DNA from: Afipia sp.
Lineage (GTDB): Bacteria; Pseudomonadota; Alphaproteobacteria; Rhizobiales; Xanthobacteraceae
Length of the DNA stretch: 64,000 nt
Reading direction: 5' to 3'
Assembly: GCA_017308595.1 (NCBI GenBank)
Contig: JAFKER010000005.1
Span: 878,950-942,949, forward strand
A program made the position numbers and the translations under genes. The notes beneath the pieces were generated by a model. It had not been told where the DNA came from, ran no database searches, and saw only the letters and a program-made list of their open reading frames with translations. Positions 1 through 9,379 of the stretch are shown one piece after another. Position 1 is the stretch's first letter; each line of letters opens with the position of its first letter.

Positions 1-130
1 CAGCTCCCGGGGGGAGCGATTCCATTTGCACCGTGACAGTCGGCGGCGCCGACTTGAGCATGTCAGGCATGGAAAATGATGAGCAGCCCGCAAGGCCAAG
101 GCCCGCCGCAACAACAACGATGATACGCAT
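1..130 (-). CDS. Putative lipoprotein, N-terminal part only
   Basis: This open frame begins with ATG at 130 on the minus strand and runs off the left edge, so only about 43 residues are visible. They start MRIIVVVAAGLGLAGCSS, a short charged start, a hydrophobic stretch and a lipobox LAGC with the lipidated cysteine at residue 16. The rest seen is rich in Ser, Pro and Val. This fits a signal-peptidase-II lipoprotein exported to the envelope. No family can be named from the part present. Confidence 0.6.
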   Translation of the reverse strand, partial: MRIIVVVAAGLGLAGCSSFSMPDMLKSAPPTVTVQMESLPPGA

Positions 131-166
131 GATGCATCCGTCTTGTGATGCGGTGGTAGCCGCATA

Positions 167-180
167 GTCCCCGCGGGGAC
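167..180. repeat. 14-bp perfect palindrome upstream of the lipoprotein
   Basis: GTCCCCGCGGGGAC reads the same on both strands and sits about 40 bases upstream of the lipoprotein start. It could be an operator or a chance GC-rich palindrome. Nothing else decides between these. Confidence 0.3.
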
Positions 181-290
181 CTTAGAAGTGTCGTATCCCC
201 CGCGCAACGGGGCGCTCTGGATTCGTTAAGTGAAGGTTAATGCGGCTTGCGAAAGTCTATCTGTAAGAATAACTCATATAAAACAGTATC

Positions 291-968
291 TTATGGACAC
301 TTCAGCAAGCTCTCGACTGCACCCGGCAGGTCGCGCATGTGACCAATGACGGCATCGGGCTTCAGTTCCGCGATCGGCGTTTCCGTGTAGCCGAAGGTGA
401 CTCCGATAACTGGCACACCCGCGCGCCGCGCGACTCCGACGTCAGGCCCGGAATCCCCAACCATAATCGCCCGCGACAGATCTCCGCCCGCCTGTGCGAC
501 GGTCTGGCGAAAAATGATGGGGTCCGGCTTAGCCACGCCGAACGTATCTGCACCGCAGATCGCGGCAAACCGGCCGGTCATTTCCAGCTTTGCAAGCAGC
601 AGCCTGGAGAGACCTTCCAGCTTGTTGGTGCAGACTGCGAACCTGAAACCCTGTTGTTCGAGAGTGTCGAGCGCGGCGTGCAAGCCATCGAACGGCAGCG
701 ATGCATCCGCGATGTGGTCCTTGTAATAGGCGATGAAATCCGTGGTCAGCCGATCGAGGTCTGCCGCGCTGACCTCGCGGCCGTCCACTTCCAGGCCGCG
801 TTCGATCAGCTTGCGCGCTCCGGCTCCGATCATGGTGCGTGCCGACGCTACCGGTACAAGTGGCAGGCCCTCTCGCTGGAGTACGAAATTCAAGGCGCCC
901 ACGAGGTCAGGGGCGGTATCGACGAGGGTGCCGTCGAGATCAAATACAACGAGGGGAGACTTGGTCAT
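291..968 (-). CDS. gph: Phosphoglycolate phosphatase, HAD superfamily
   Basis: This cytosolic hydrolase is predicted to remove phosphate from 2-phosphoglycolate, which arises from oxygenase side reactions and DNA repair. At 225 residues it has the usual family length. HAD motif I is seen as FDLDGTLVDT with the nucleophile and acid/base aspartates D10 and D12. The later motif GDSGPDVGVARRAG fits the Mg2+-binding motif IV, and CTNKLEG matches motif II/III of the Gph subfamily. It is divergent from rpiA, with about 160 bases between the two starts. Neighbouring phosphosugar genes fit a Calvin-cycle or pentose-phosphate housekeeping role. Other small-molecule HAD phosphatases look similar, so the exact substrate is inferred. 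Confidence 0.85.
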   Translation of the reverse strand: MTKSPLVVFDLDGTLVDTAPDLVGALNFVLQREGLPLVPVASARTMIGAGARKLIERGLEVDGREVSAADLDRLTTDFIAYYKDHIADASLPFDGLHAALDTLEQQGFRFAVCTNKLEGLSRLLLAKLEMTGRFAAICGADTFGVAKPDPIIFRQTVAQAGGDLSRAIMVGDSGPDVGVARRAGVPVIGVTFGYTETPIAELKPDAVIGHMRDLPGAVESLLKCP

Positions 969-1131
969 GCCGGATCGCTAGCGGTCGGGACGTGATCAAG
1001 CAAGCCCCACCGAAGAATTGGTCTTATGTGGGTTCCTTTTACCGGGTTTTCGCCTCCAAGGCGGTATCCCTCATCGCAAAAACCGCGCTATATGCCTCGC
1101 GTTCCATGGGAACGGAACATCGAGGGTTATG

Positions 1132-1830
1132 ATGTCGACGGATGATCTGAAAAGGCAGGCGGCGGCGCGCGCGGTCGAGCAGGTGCGGGAAGGCATGAAG
1201 CTGGGCCTCGGCACGGGCTCCACCGCCAAGCATTTCGTCGAGCTGCTTGGCGAGCGCGTGAAGGCGGGTCTGACAGTGGTCGGCGTACCGACATCGGAAG
1301 CGACGCGAGCCGATGCCGAGCGTTGCGGCGTGCCACTGACCACGCTTGAGAAGGTCGATCGCCTTGATCTCACCGTGGATGGTGCCGACGAAGTCGACCC
1401 CAATCTTGAACTGATCAAGGGCGGGGGCGGAGCCTTGCTGCGCGAGAAGATCGTTGCGGCGGCCTCCGACCGCATGATCGTTATTGCCGACGAGACCAAG
1501 TGGGTCGAAACCCTCGGCCGCTTTCCGTTGCCGATCGAGGTCATTCCATTCGGCCTGGGCGCGACGCGCCGGGCTATCGAGGCCGTCTTCGCCAAAAACG
1601 GCGTTTCCGGGCCAATGGATATTCGCAAGACAAAGGACGGCCACGTTTTCGTCACTGATGGCGGCCACTGGATTATCGATGCCAGGCTTGGGCGGATTCC
1701 GGATTCCCCGAAGCTGGCGGCATCACTGAATTCGATTCCGGGCGTAGTCGAGCATGGCCTGTTTATCGGCCTCGCGCGCACGGCCGTGCTGGCCGGTCCG
1801 CAGGGTATTCGCGTTGTTGAACGGCCCTGA
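1132..1830 (+). CDS. rpiA: Ribose-5-phosphate isomerase A
   Basis: This enzyme interconverts ribose 5-phosphate and ribulose 5-phosphate in the non-oxidative pentose phosphate pathway. Family motifs are plain: [15 protein letters not shown] near the N-terminus, DGADEVD with catalytic acidic residues in the middle, and [13 protein letters not shown] place the start at the second of two adjacent ATG codons (1129 and 1132) because GAGGG at 1122-1126 is then better spaced; this gives 232 residues, a normal length. The open frame extends further upstream, but that part has no family similarity. The DUF2059 gene follows 25 bases downstream and may be co-transcribed. Confidence 0.92.
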   Translation: MSTDDLKRQAAARAVEQVREGMKLGLGTGSTAKHFVELLGERVKAGLTVVGVPTSEATRADAERCGVPLTTLEKVDRLDLTVDGADEVDPNLELIKGGGGALLREKIVAAASDRMIVIADETKWVETLGRFPLPIEVIPFGLGATRRAIEAVFAKNGVSGPMDIRKTKDGHVFVTDGGHWIIDARLGRIPDSPKLAASLNSIPGVVEHGLFIGLARTAVLAGPQGIRVVERP

Positions 1831-1855
1831 CGGGCCGCCATGAAGGAGAATTGAT

Positions 1856-2362
1856 ATGAGAAAGTTTTCGAACCTGTTGCTCGCGGCCAGCGCGGCGCTT
1901 GCCCTGACGATGAGCAGTGCGATGGCGCAGGCGCCAAAGCCGCCATCCGCAGCCGCCATCGGTTATGCGAAGGAAATCCTGACATCGAAGAATGTCAGCG
2001 CGATCTATCAGGGCGCGGTGCCCGGTCTCGTGCAGCGGACCAAGGATGTGCTTCTGCAGTCGAATCTGAACTACCAGAAGGACCTCAACGAAGTTGCGGT
2101 CGTGGTGGCGAAGGAGTTGGCAGGGCGCGAAAAGGAAATCGGCGAGGAAATGGCGCGGATTTACGCCAGTTCATTCACCGAACCGGAGCTCAAGGAGCTC
2201 GCCGCGTTTTACAAGTCGCCGCTCGGTGCGAAAGTAATTGCGCAGGAGCCTGCTGCATTTAATCAGGCGCGCCAGTATATGGATCAGTGGGCGCAGAAGT
2301 TCGGCGAAGAAATCAATGGCAAGTTTCGCGCTGAAATGAAGAAGCGCGGCAAAGACATCTAA
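1856..2362 (+). CDS. DUF2059 domain protein, secreted
   Basis: This 168-residue protein has a clear signal peptide (basic start, hydrophobic run, cleavage expected after SSAMAQA) and a helical C-terminal domain of the DUF2059 type, with the typical stretch FTEPELKELAAFYKSPLGAK. It should act in the periplasm. The family has no settled function. It is preceded by a good ribosome-binding site (AAGGAGA) and lies between rpiA and gor, an order I recognise from Bradyrhizobium relatives. A folding or stress role is only a guess. Confidence 0.8.
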   Translation: MRKFSNLLLAASAALALTMSSAMAQAPKPPSAAAIGYAKEILTSKNVSAIYQGAVPGLVQRTKDVLLQSNLNYQKDLNEVAVVVAKELAGREKEIGEEMARIYASSFTEPELKELAAFYKSPLGAKVIAQEPAAFNQARQYMDQWAQKFGEEINGKFRAEMKKRGKDI

Positions 2363-2376
2363 CGATCGGATATTCC

Positions 2377-3762
2377 ATGGCGGACCGGGACGTTGACCTG
2401 TTTGTGATTGGCGGCGGATCGGGCGGCGTGCGCGCTGCCCGCATCGCTGCCGGTTATGGTGCAAGCGTCATGGTCGCCGAGGAATATCGCATGGGCGGCA
2501 CCTGCGTGATCCGCGGCTGTGTGCCCAAGAAGCTGATGGTCTACGCATCCCACGTTCGCCATGAACTGGACGATGCCGCTGGTTTCGGCTGGACCATCCC
2601 CGAAGCGACCTTCGACTGGTCCACGCTGATTGCCAACAAGGACAAGGAAATCGCGCGGCTCGAAGCGGCGTATACGTTCAACGTCGAGAAGGCCGGGGCG
2701 ACGATCGTCAAGGCCCGCGTTACGTTGGAGGACGCGCACACATTGCGTCTTTCGACCGGTGAGAGCGTCAGAGCAAAATATATCCTGATCGCGACCGGCG
2801 GCACACCCAACCACGGCGAAGCCATTCCTGGCATCGAGCATGTGATCTCCTCAAACGAGGTGTTTCATCTCAAGACGTTGCCGAAGCGGATTGTTATCCA
2901 GGGCGGTGGTTACATCGCGCTGGAGTTCGCCTGCATCTTCGCAGGCCTCGGCGCCGACGTTACCGTGATCTATCGCGGTGAAAACATTCTGCGCGGATTC
3001 GACGAGGATGTGCGCAAGCATGTCCGCAGCGAAATGGAGAAGGCCGGCATCACAGTCCTGACCGGATGTATTGTCACTAAAGTCGAGAAACACGGCGAAT
3101 CCTTCAGCGCGCATCTGTCGAGCGGATCGAGCGTCGCCGCCGATCAGGTGATGTTCGCGGTCGGGCGCCATCCGAATATCAAAGGTCTTGGGCTTGATAA
3201 GGCCGGTGTCGCGCTCAATCCGGTCAATGGCGGCATCGCCGTCAATGAATTCTCACAGACCAACGTCCCGAACATTTACGCAGTCGGCGACGTCACGCAT
3301 CGGATCAATCTCACTCCCGTCGCCATTCGTGAAGGCCATGCCTTTGCCGACACAGTGTTCGGCAACCGTCCGGTGCAGGTGGACCACGCCGATATCCCGA
3401 CGGCGGTGTTCACGCAGCCCGAGGTTGGCACCGTCGGCCTGACCGAAGCCGAAGCACTGGCGCAATACACCCATGTCGATATCTACAAGACCGACTTCCG
3501 CTCGCTGAAATCGACCATGTCGGGCAGCCAGTCCCGCGTGTTGATGAAGCTGATCGTCGATGGATCGACTGATCGTATCCTCGGCTGCCATATCGTGGGG
3601 CCGGAAGCTGGCGAACTGATCCAGGTCGTCGGCATCGCCGTGAAAATGAAGGCCACCAAGGCCGACTTCGACGGCACCATGGCCGTGCATCCGACCGGAG
3701 CGGAAGAACTCGTGACCTTGCGAACACCAACCACGCGCCACGTCCGTCAGGCTGCGGAATAG
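2377..3762 (+). CDS. gor: Glutathione-disulfide reductase
   Basis: This flavoenzyme uses NADPH to reduce oxidised glutathione in the cytosol. The 461-residue sequence has the FAD-binding GGGSGG near residue 12, the redox-active disulfide C43-VIRG-C48 in GGTCVIRGCVPKK, the second dinucleotide-binding GGGYIALEFA, and the C-terminal dimer domain with catalytic H438 in HPTGAEE. The CVIRGC spacing is typical of bacterial and plant glutathione reductases; dihydrolipoamide dehydrogenases have a different sequence there. The gene starts 14 bases after the DUF2059 gene and is probably in the same transcript. Confidence 0.93.
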   Translation: MADRDVDLFVIGGGSGGVRAARIAAGYGASVMVAEEYRMGGTCVIRGCVPKKLMVYASHVRHELDDAAGFGWTIPEATFDWSTLIANKDKEIARLEAAYTFNVEKAGATIVKARVTLEDAHTLRLSTGESVRAKYILIATGGTPNHGEAIPGIEHVISSNEVFHLKTLPKRIVIQGGGYIALEFACIFAGLGADVTVIYRGENILRGFDEDVRKHVRSEMEKAGITVLTGCIVTKVEKHGESFSAHLSSGSSVAADQVMFAVGRHPNIKGLGLDKAGVALNPVNGGIAVNEFSQTNVPNIYAVGDVTHRINLTPVAIREGHAFADTVFGNRPVQVDHADIPTAVFTQPEVGTVGLTEAEALAQYTHVDIYKTDFRSLKSTMSGSQSRVLMKLIVDGSTDRILGCHIVGPEAGELIQVVGIAVKMKATKADFDGTMAVHPTGAEELVTLRTPTTRHVRQAAE

Positions 3763-3952
3763 CCTGTCCGGTCCAGGGCAAGCTGCAGCCAGCCTGAAAA
3801 TTCAACGAAAACAGCATAAGGCCATCCAGGAAGGATGGGGCGGAGGCGACAAGCCTCTGATCCGTCGTGCGGATTTGCATCTGGCAAGACCCTAACCACC
3901 TGTGTATAACCCGGCGCATTATCAGATTGCCGTTTCCTGAGGAGTTTCAGTC

Positions 3953-5341
3953 ATGTCCGAGCGGTGGACGCCCGACAGCTGGCGCAAGAAGCCAGTTCTG
4001 CAAGTGCCAGACTATCCCGATGCGAAGGCATTGGCCGATGTCGAGGCGCAGCTTGCAACATTTCCGCCGCTGGTTTTTGCGGGTGAGGCGCGCAATCTGA
4101 AAAAGTCGCTCGCCCGAGTCGCAAACGGCGAGGCTTTCCTCTTGCAAGGCGGTGACTGCGCCGAGAGCTTCGCCGAGCACGGCGCGAACAACATCCGCGA
4201 TTTCTTCCGCGTGCTGCTGCAGATGGCCGTTGTGCTGACTTATGCCGGCGCTCTGCCCGTGGTGAAGGTCGGCCGCATTGCCGGTCAGTTTGCCAAGCCG
4301 CGTTCCTCACCGATGGAAAAGCAGGGTGATGTCGAACTGCCCAGCTATCGCGGCGACATCGTGAATGACAACGCTTTCACGAAGGAAGCGCGCACGCCCG
4401 ATCCGCAGCGCCAACTGATGGCGTACCGCCAGTCGGCGGCGACGCTGAACCTTCTGCGCGCGTTCGCAACCGGTGGCTTCGCCAATCTCGGCAGTGTGCA
4501 TCAGTGGATGCTCGGCTTCCTGAAGGATTCGCCGCAGTCCCGCCGTTACAAGGAGCTGGCCGACCGGATTTCCGAGGCGCTCAACTTCATGCGCGCTTGC
4601 GGCCTCGATCTCGAGAGCCATCCTGAGCTGCGTGCGACCGATTTCTATACCAGCCATGAAGCTCTGTTGCTTGGTTACGAGCAGGCCTTCACCCGCGTCG
4701 ATTCCACGACAGGCGACTGGTACGCGACCACGGGTCATATGATCTGGATCGGCGACCGCACCCGGCAGCTCGATCACGGTCACATCGAGTATTTCCGGGG
4801 CATCAAGAATCCGATCGGCCTCAAATGCGGCCCGTCACTGAAGCCTGACGAACTGCTCAAGCTGATCGACGTGCTCAATCCGGAGAACGAGCCCGGCCGG
4901 TTGACGCTGATCAATCGCTTCGGTTCGGACAAGGTCGATGCGCATCTGCCGCAACTGATCCGTGCCGTGAAGCGGGAAGGGCGTTCGGTGGTGTGGTCTT
5001 GCGATCCGATGCACGGCAACACCATTACGTCGACCTCCGGCTACAAAACTAGGCCGTTCGACCGGGTGCTGTCGGAAGTGAAGTCGTTCTTCACCATCCA
5101 CGCGGCCGAAGGCACTCATGCCGGGGGTGTCCATCTGGAAATGACCGGACAGGACGTCACCGAGTGCATCGGCGGTGCGCGGGCAATCACTGATGAAGAT
5201 CTCAACGACCGTTATCATACGGTTTGCGATCCACGGTTGAACGCCGAGCAATCCATCGACATGGCTTTCCTGATTGCCGAACTGCTCAAGCAGGAGCGTG
5301 CGGGGAAGGTGAAACCGATACCGGCCGTTGCGGGATTCTGA
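3953..5341 (+). CDS. aroG: Class II DAHP synthase (3-deoxy-7-phosphoheptulonate synthase)
   Basis: This enzyme condenses phosphoenolpyruvate with erythrose 4-phosphate to open the shikimate pathway. Its 462 residues match the plant-like type II family along their whole length: GGDCAESF with metal-ligand C69, [13 protein letters not shown] for substrate binding, NPIGLKCGP, and [10 protein letters not shown] near the C-terminus. Type I enzymes are shorter and share none of these. The stop codon overlaps the dgkA start by one base (TGATG), so the two genes are translationally coupled. Alpha-proteobacteria commonly rely on this type. Feedback sites cannot be judged by eye. Confidence 0.93.
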   Translation: MSERWTPDSWRKKPVLQVPDYPDAKALADVEAQLATFPPLVFAGEARNLKKSLARVANGEAFLLQGGDCAESFAEHGANNIRDFFRVLLQMAVVLTYAGALPVVKVGRIAGQFAKPRSSPMEKQGDVELPSYRGDIVNDNAFTKEARTPDPQRQLMAYRQSAATLNLLRAFATGGFANLGSVHQWMLGFLKDSPQSRRYKELADRISEALNFMRACGLDLESHPELRATDFYTSHEALLLGYEQAFTRVDSTTGDWYATTGHMIWIGDRTRQLDHGHIEYFRGIKNPIGLKCGPSLKPDELLKLIDVLNPENEPGRLTLINRFGSDKVDAHLPQLIRAVKREGRSVVWSCDPMHGNTITSTSGYKTRPFDRVLSEVKSFFTIHAAEGTHAGGVHLEMTGQDVTECIGGARAITDEDLNDRYHTVCDPRLNAEQSIDMAFLIAELLKQERAGKVKPIPAVAGF

Positions 5342-5709
5342 TGCTCCGCAAGGTGCTGTCGCGCATGTGGAGCGCCACGATCAACTCGCGCAACGGCTTG
5401 GCATTTGCCTTCCGTTCCGAGCAGGCCTTCCGTGAGGAGGTCGTCGCGCTTGTTATCGCCGTCCCGCTGGCTTTCCTGGTCGGCGTCTCGCCAGAACGCA
5501 AGATTCAACTGATCTGCGTCGTATTGCTGCTGATGGTGGTCGAATTGCTCAACACCGCCATCGAGAAACTGGCCGATCGTCTGACGACCGACCACGACAA
5601 GCAGATCGGCCGGGTGAAGGACATGGGATCTGCGGCCGTCGGTGTTACTCTGGTGATTGCCGGAGGCGTTTGGCTGTTCGCCATTGCCGAGCGCATAGGT
5701 CTCATCTGA
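5341..5709 (+). CDS. dgkA: Diacylglycerol kinase, DgkA family
   Basis: This small inner-membrane kinase phosphorylates diacylglycerol so that it re-enters phospholipid synthesis. The 122-residue protein has an amphipathic start, three hydrophobic segments and the signature ELLNTAIEKLADR, which holds the catalytic and Mg2+-binding glutamates. I use the ATG that overlaps the aroG stop because it gives the normal family length; an upstream extension in the same frame would read across aroG. Its coupling to a shikimate gene has no obvious functional reason. Confidence 0.9.
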   Translation: MLRKVLSRMWSATINSRNGLAFAFRSEQAFREEVVALVIAVPLAFLVGVSPERKIQLICVVLLLMVVELLNTAIEKLADRLTTDHDKQIGRVKDMGSAAVGVTLVIAGGVWLFAIAERIGLI

Positions 5710-5764
5710 ATTGTGCTCATATTGAGCAATTGCGGATAAAGCGCCGGGCGGGCTAAAAGCAATC

Positions 5765-7516
5765 ATGACCAAATCCCAGCTCACGATCACGCTTGCACAG
5801 CTCAATCCCGTCGTCGGTGACGTCACCGGCAATGCTGTGAGGGCCCGCGCTGCGAGGGCGCAGGCGGCGTCCGACGGTGCCGATCTGCTGGTGCTCTCCG
5901 AGTTGTTCATTGCGGGCTATCCGCCCGAAGATCTGGTGCTGAAAACCGCTTTCCAGGCCGCCTGCCGCGCCGAGATTGAAGCTCTGGCACGGGAAACCTC
6001 GGATGGCGGCCCCGCCGTGCTGATCGGCACGCCATGGGTCGAGGATGGCAAGCTCTACAACGCCTGTGCGCTGCTGGATGAGGGGCGGATCGCGGCGCTT
6101 CGCTTCAAGGCCAATCTGCCGAACTACGGCGTGTTCGACGAAAAGCGCGTGTTCGCGCGCGGACCCGCGGCAGGACCGGTGACGATCCGCGGGGTGCGGG
6201 TCGGCGTTCCCATCTGTGAAGACACATGGATGGAGGAGTCGGAAGAATACGAGAACGTCGTCGAATGTCTCGCTGAGACCGGCGCGGAAATCCTGATCGT
6301 GCCGAACGGCTCGCCTTACACACGCGAGAAGAACGACATGAGGCTGTCGGTCTCCGTCGCTCGTGTCGCCGAAAGCGGATTGCCGCTGGTTTATCTTAAT
6401 CAGGTCGGCGGTCAGGACGAACTGGTGTTCGATGGTTCGTCGTTCGGCCTGAATGCCGACCGCTCGCTGGCATTTCAGTTGCCGGGCTTCGAGGAAAACA
6501 TCACGACGTTGCGCTGGACAAAGGGAGCGGGCGGCTGGACCTGCACGGGGCCGGTGACGCCTGTGCTGGATGGCGACAAGGGCGACTACGCCGCCTGCGT
6601 GCTGGGCCTGCGCGATTATGTGGGCAAGGCTGGTTTCCCCGGTGTGCTGCTTGGCGTGTCGGGTGGCATCGACTCTGCGCTGTGTGCTGCCATTGCCGTG
6701 GATGCGCTCGGTGCGGACAAGGTGCGCGGCGTGATGCTGCCGTTCCGCTTCACCGCGCAAGAGTCGCTGGACGATGCGGCGAAGCTGACAAACCAGCTCG
6801 GCATTCAATATGAGGTGCTGCCGATCGCAGCGGCGGTTCATGGATTTGAGGAAATCCTTAAACCCGTCTTCGCGGGCCGGGAGCGCGACGTCACCGAAGA
6901 AAATCTGCAGGCACGCACTCGCGGCGTCTTGCTGATGGCGATTTCGAACAAGTTCGGATCGATGGTGGTGACCACCGGCAACAAGTCTGAAATGTCGGTG
7001 GGCTACGCCACGCTCTACGGCGATATGAATGGCGGTTACAATCCGATCAAGGACATCTACAAGACGGAGGTGTTCCGGCTTTCCACCTTGCGCAATTCAT
7101 GGAAGCCTGAAGGTGCGCTCGGACCGTCCGGCGAAGTCATTCCGCCAAATATCATCACACGCCCGCCGACCGCTGAGTTGCGCGAAAACCAGACCGACCA
7201 GGATTCGCTGCCGCCTTATGACGTGCTGGACGGCATTCTGGAGCGGTTGGTGGAGCGGGAAGAGTCGGTAGCTTCCATTGTGGCCGAAGGTTTCGACTAC
7301 GATACGGTTGTTCGCATCGCGCGCCTGCTCAACATCGCAGAATACAAGCGCCGTCAGGCTGCGCCCGGCGTAAAGGTGACGCGCAAGAATTTCGGCCGCG
7401 ATCGCCGGTATCCGATCATCAACAAATTCCGCGATACCGGAAAAGCGCTACCTGAGCCGGACCCTGCGCTGGTCACGCGCTCCAGCCGCGGTTCGGCGGA
7501 AGCGTTCGAGGGCTGA
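5765..7516 (+). CDS. nadE: Glutamine-dependent NAD+ synthetase
   Basis: This enzyme completes NAD+ synthesis by amidating deamido-NAD+. Two domains are present in 583 residues. The N-terminal nitrilase-like glutaminase domain shows the triad E46, K115 and C151 (SELFIAGYP, RFKANLPN, VPICEDTW). The C-terminal synthetase domain has the ATP pyrophosphatase loop SGGIDS at 299-304. The length excludes the shorter ammonia-only form. Its stop lies six bases from the stop of the converging DUF2865 gene, leaving no room for a separate terminator. Confidence 0.93.
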   Translation: MTKSQLTITLAQLNPVVGDVTGNAVRARAARAQAASDGADLLVLSELFIAGYPPEDLVLKTAFQAACRAEIEALARETSDGGPAVLIGTPWVEDGKLYNACALLDEGRIAALRFKANLPNYGVFDEKRVFARGPAAGPVTIRGVRVGVPICEDTWMEESEEYENVVECLAETGAEILIVPNGSPYTREKNDMRLSVSVARVAESGLPLVYLNQVGGQDELVFDGSSFGLNADRSLAFQLPGFEENITTLRWTKGAGGWTCTGPVTPVLDGDKGDYAACVLGLRDYVGKAGFPGVLLGVSGGIDSALCAAIAVDALGADKVRGVMLPFRFTAQESLDDAAKLTNQLGIQYEVLPIAAAVHGFEEILKPVFAGRERDVTEENLQARTRGVLLMAISNKFGSMVVTTGNKSEMSVGYATLYGDMNGGYNPIKDIYKTEVFRLSTLRNSWKPEGALGPSGEVIPPNIITRPPTAELRENQTDQDSLPPYDVLDGILERLVEREESVASIVAEGFDYDTVVRIARLLNIAEYKRRQAAPGVKVTRKNFGRDRRYPIINKFRDTGKALPEPDPALVTRSSRGSAEAFEG

Positions 7517-7522
7517 TAGGCC

Positions 7523-8650
7523 TTAACGCGCAGGAATAAACGTCGGTCCCACCGAGCGGATCGGCTTGTCGCCGGCATTTGACGAGGCGGCAGCGGGTGG
7601 CGCTGCGGACGGCAACGGTTGCGCATTCGGTGGAGTTACAACCGATCCCGCTTTCTTCTGGGCCGCAGGCACGGCCTTCGGCTGCGACATCCGCTTCGAA
7701 CTCTCGTCAGTTACGATGATATCGCCCTGCTGGGCGGCGGCGGCCTTGTCATCGATGTTTTTCAGCGCATCGGACCATGTCTGACCGACCGCCTTGCAAC
7801 TGCAAGCCTTGTCGAACGCCTGACGATACTTGAATGCATTCGGCGATTGCGAATAGGGCTGACCGTTGATCGAGACGGCCTGATTCATGTCTTCGCCGGG
7901 ATTGCGATAGGTGTACAGCGTCGCGTCTGCTGCCGGGCACAGCGATTTGCAGGTCCGCTCGTCGTCTGCGAAGCGGCTCGGCACCGTGGCGAAGGAAATC
8001 GGGAAGTAGAAGCCATCGCAGCTTCGCGCGCAGACGGTGCGATAAGTGCCGGAGGCGGCACCATTGTCCATCGGTACGGGCGCGCCGTTGTTGTTATTGC
8101 CGCCGAACAGATTGTCGAGGAAACCGCCGCCACCGCTGTTGCGCAATTGAGCGGCGTATTGTGGACCGCAATTGTTCTGCGCCAGCGCCATCAGCACCGA
8201 GCGGCGCTGGTTTTCTCGCTCCGAGTTGCCGAACCCGCCACCGCGCAGCCGCTCGAGATTACCGGTGATCTGATCGAGGTTGGAACGCATTTGCTGAATG
8301 CGCGTGTTGATCGGGCCACACTGGGCAGACTGACCGGTGAACAGCGAGAAGAAGCCGGAACTGTCGCAGCCCTGACGTTTGGCCTGATCCTGCACACGCT
8401 CCAGCTCGGCCTGTTGCCGGCCCTGCGCTTCGACATAACGCTGGATCTGGTCCGCCTTGGCGTTGTCACCGCCGCCGCCGTCGATCGCTGATAACTGGCC
8501 CACGAGCCGCTGGCAGATCGGATTTGTCCCGGGTTGGCCGCCGGGAGGCGGGGGGAAACCCTGCTGGGCTGCCGCGCCATGGGTCATCAATGCCGCGCTC
8601 AAAAGCGCCGCGCTGGCAAAGGTCCATCGCAAGAACGAAGAATTCGGCAA
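7523..8650 (-). CDS. DUF2865 domain protein, secreted
   Basis: This 375-residue protein begins with a signal peptide ending near HGAAAQQ. A Pro/Gly-rich linker follows, then a region with many Gln and Arg residues that may form a coiled coil. A cysteine-containing core (CARSCDGFYFPISF, CKSLCPA, CSCKAVGQTW) is characteristic of DUF2865 proteins of Rhizobiales. The tail is rich in Ala, Pro and Lys. It should be periplasmic or surface-exposed, with the cysteines probably forming disulfides. The function is unknown. It is transcribed towards nadE. Confidence 0.8.
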   Translation of the reverse strand: MPNSSFLRWTFASAALLSAALMTHGAAAQQGFPPPPGGQPGTNPICQRLVGQLSAIDGGGGDNAKADQIQRYVEAQGRQQAELERVQDQAKRQGCDSSGFFSLFTGQSAQCGPINTRIQQMRSNLDQITGNLERLRGGGFGNSERENQRRSVLMALAQNNCGPQYAAQLRNSGGGGFLDNLFGGNNNNGAPVPMDNGAASGTYRTVCARSCDGFYFPISFATVPSRFADDERTCKSLCPAADATLYTYRNPGEDMNQAVSINGQPYSQSPNAFKYRQAFDKACSCKAVGQTWSDALKNIDDKAAAAQQGDIIVTDESSKRMSQPKAVPAAQKKAGSVVTPPNAQPLPSAAPPAAASSNAGDKPIRSVGPTFIPAR

Positions 8651-8795
8651 GCTGTCACGATCCTACACGATCTGACCGCAACGCGGCCGACGGAGGCTCA
8701 CATACTAGCTTCCGGCGGCAAGGTCACGTCGATTCAGGAGCGCAGATAAGGCAGAGAATCGTGACGAAAAGAAGCCCCCTGAAGCCGGGCCGTTG

Positions 8796-9089
8796 TCAGC
8801 GTTGACAGGTAATCGCGACGAAGTCGCCATTGGGGCGGCTGGCCGATGCCGGGATGGCGCCGGTCACCTCATCCGGATCAATGCGGCGGTAACCGGTGGC
8901 CTGTGCGAATTCGCGGGACTGGCAATAGGCTCGGGCGGCGTGAGCGCCACACTTCTCGCCCTTGGCGAGGCACTCGTCGACACCATAGCCATCGGCCTGA
9001 TTGGCGACAATGAAAACGCGGCTGTCGGCATGGGTTTCAGAAGCGACAATCACGCAAACGCAGGCAATCAATGTGAACAGAAATCGCAT
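8796..9089 (-). CDS. Small secreted protein of unknown function
   Basis: The 97-residue product has a strong signal peptide (MRFLFTLIACVCVIVASETHA) and a short mature part with four cysteines (in DECLAKGEKCGAH, AYCQS and the C-terminal TCQR), suggesting two disulfides in the periplasm. I do not recognise a named family. It stands alone on the minus strand between the DUF2865 gene and cysS, about 145 bases upstream of the DUF2865 start. Confidence 0.65.
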   Translation of the reverse strand: MRFLFTLIACVCVIVASETHADSRVFIVANQADGYGVDECLAKGEKCGAHAARAYCQSREFAQATGYRRIDPDEVTGAIPASASRPNGDFVAITCQR

Positions 9090-9379
9090 GGGGACACCGG
9101 TTTGGGAGAAGCGCAGGCGCCCTCATCAATAAGCCGGAAGGGTTAAGAATGATTAAGGACGGCGATTCCGTGGCAGCGGGCCATCTGGATGCCGAAATCC
9201 GCAGAGTGTGACCTTGACGCGATCCCCCCGGCTGGACCATTGTGCGGCCCATGAACGGTTCGGTCTCCATTATCGGCATTTGCCGCGAGATTATTAGCTA
9301 GCGATTCGCTGGCTGGAGCCGTCTTTTCTCAATCGAGATCATGGGACGACCCGGCCGCAAGGCAAGGGATTCTATTTCC

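Noticed and set aside
1071-1985. Minus-strand open frame of 304 codons opposite rpiA
   Set aside because: Low-complexity Ser/Arg/Pro-rich shadow; rpiA on the plus strand has complete motifs.
5753-6841. Minus-strand open frame of 362 codons opposite nadE
   Set aside because: Arg/His-rich shadow with no recognisable domain; the plus strand holds a clear NAD synthetase.
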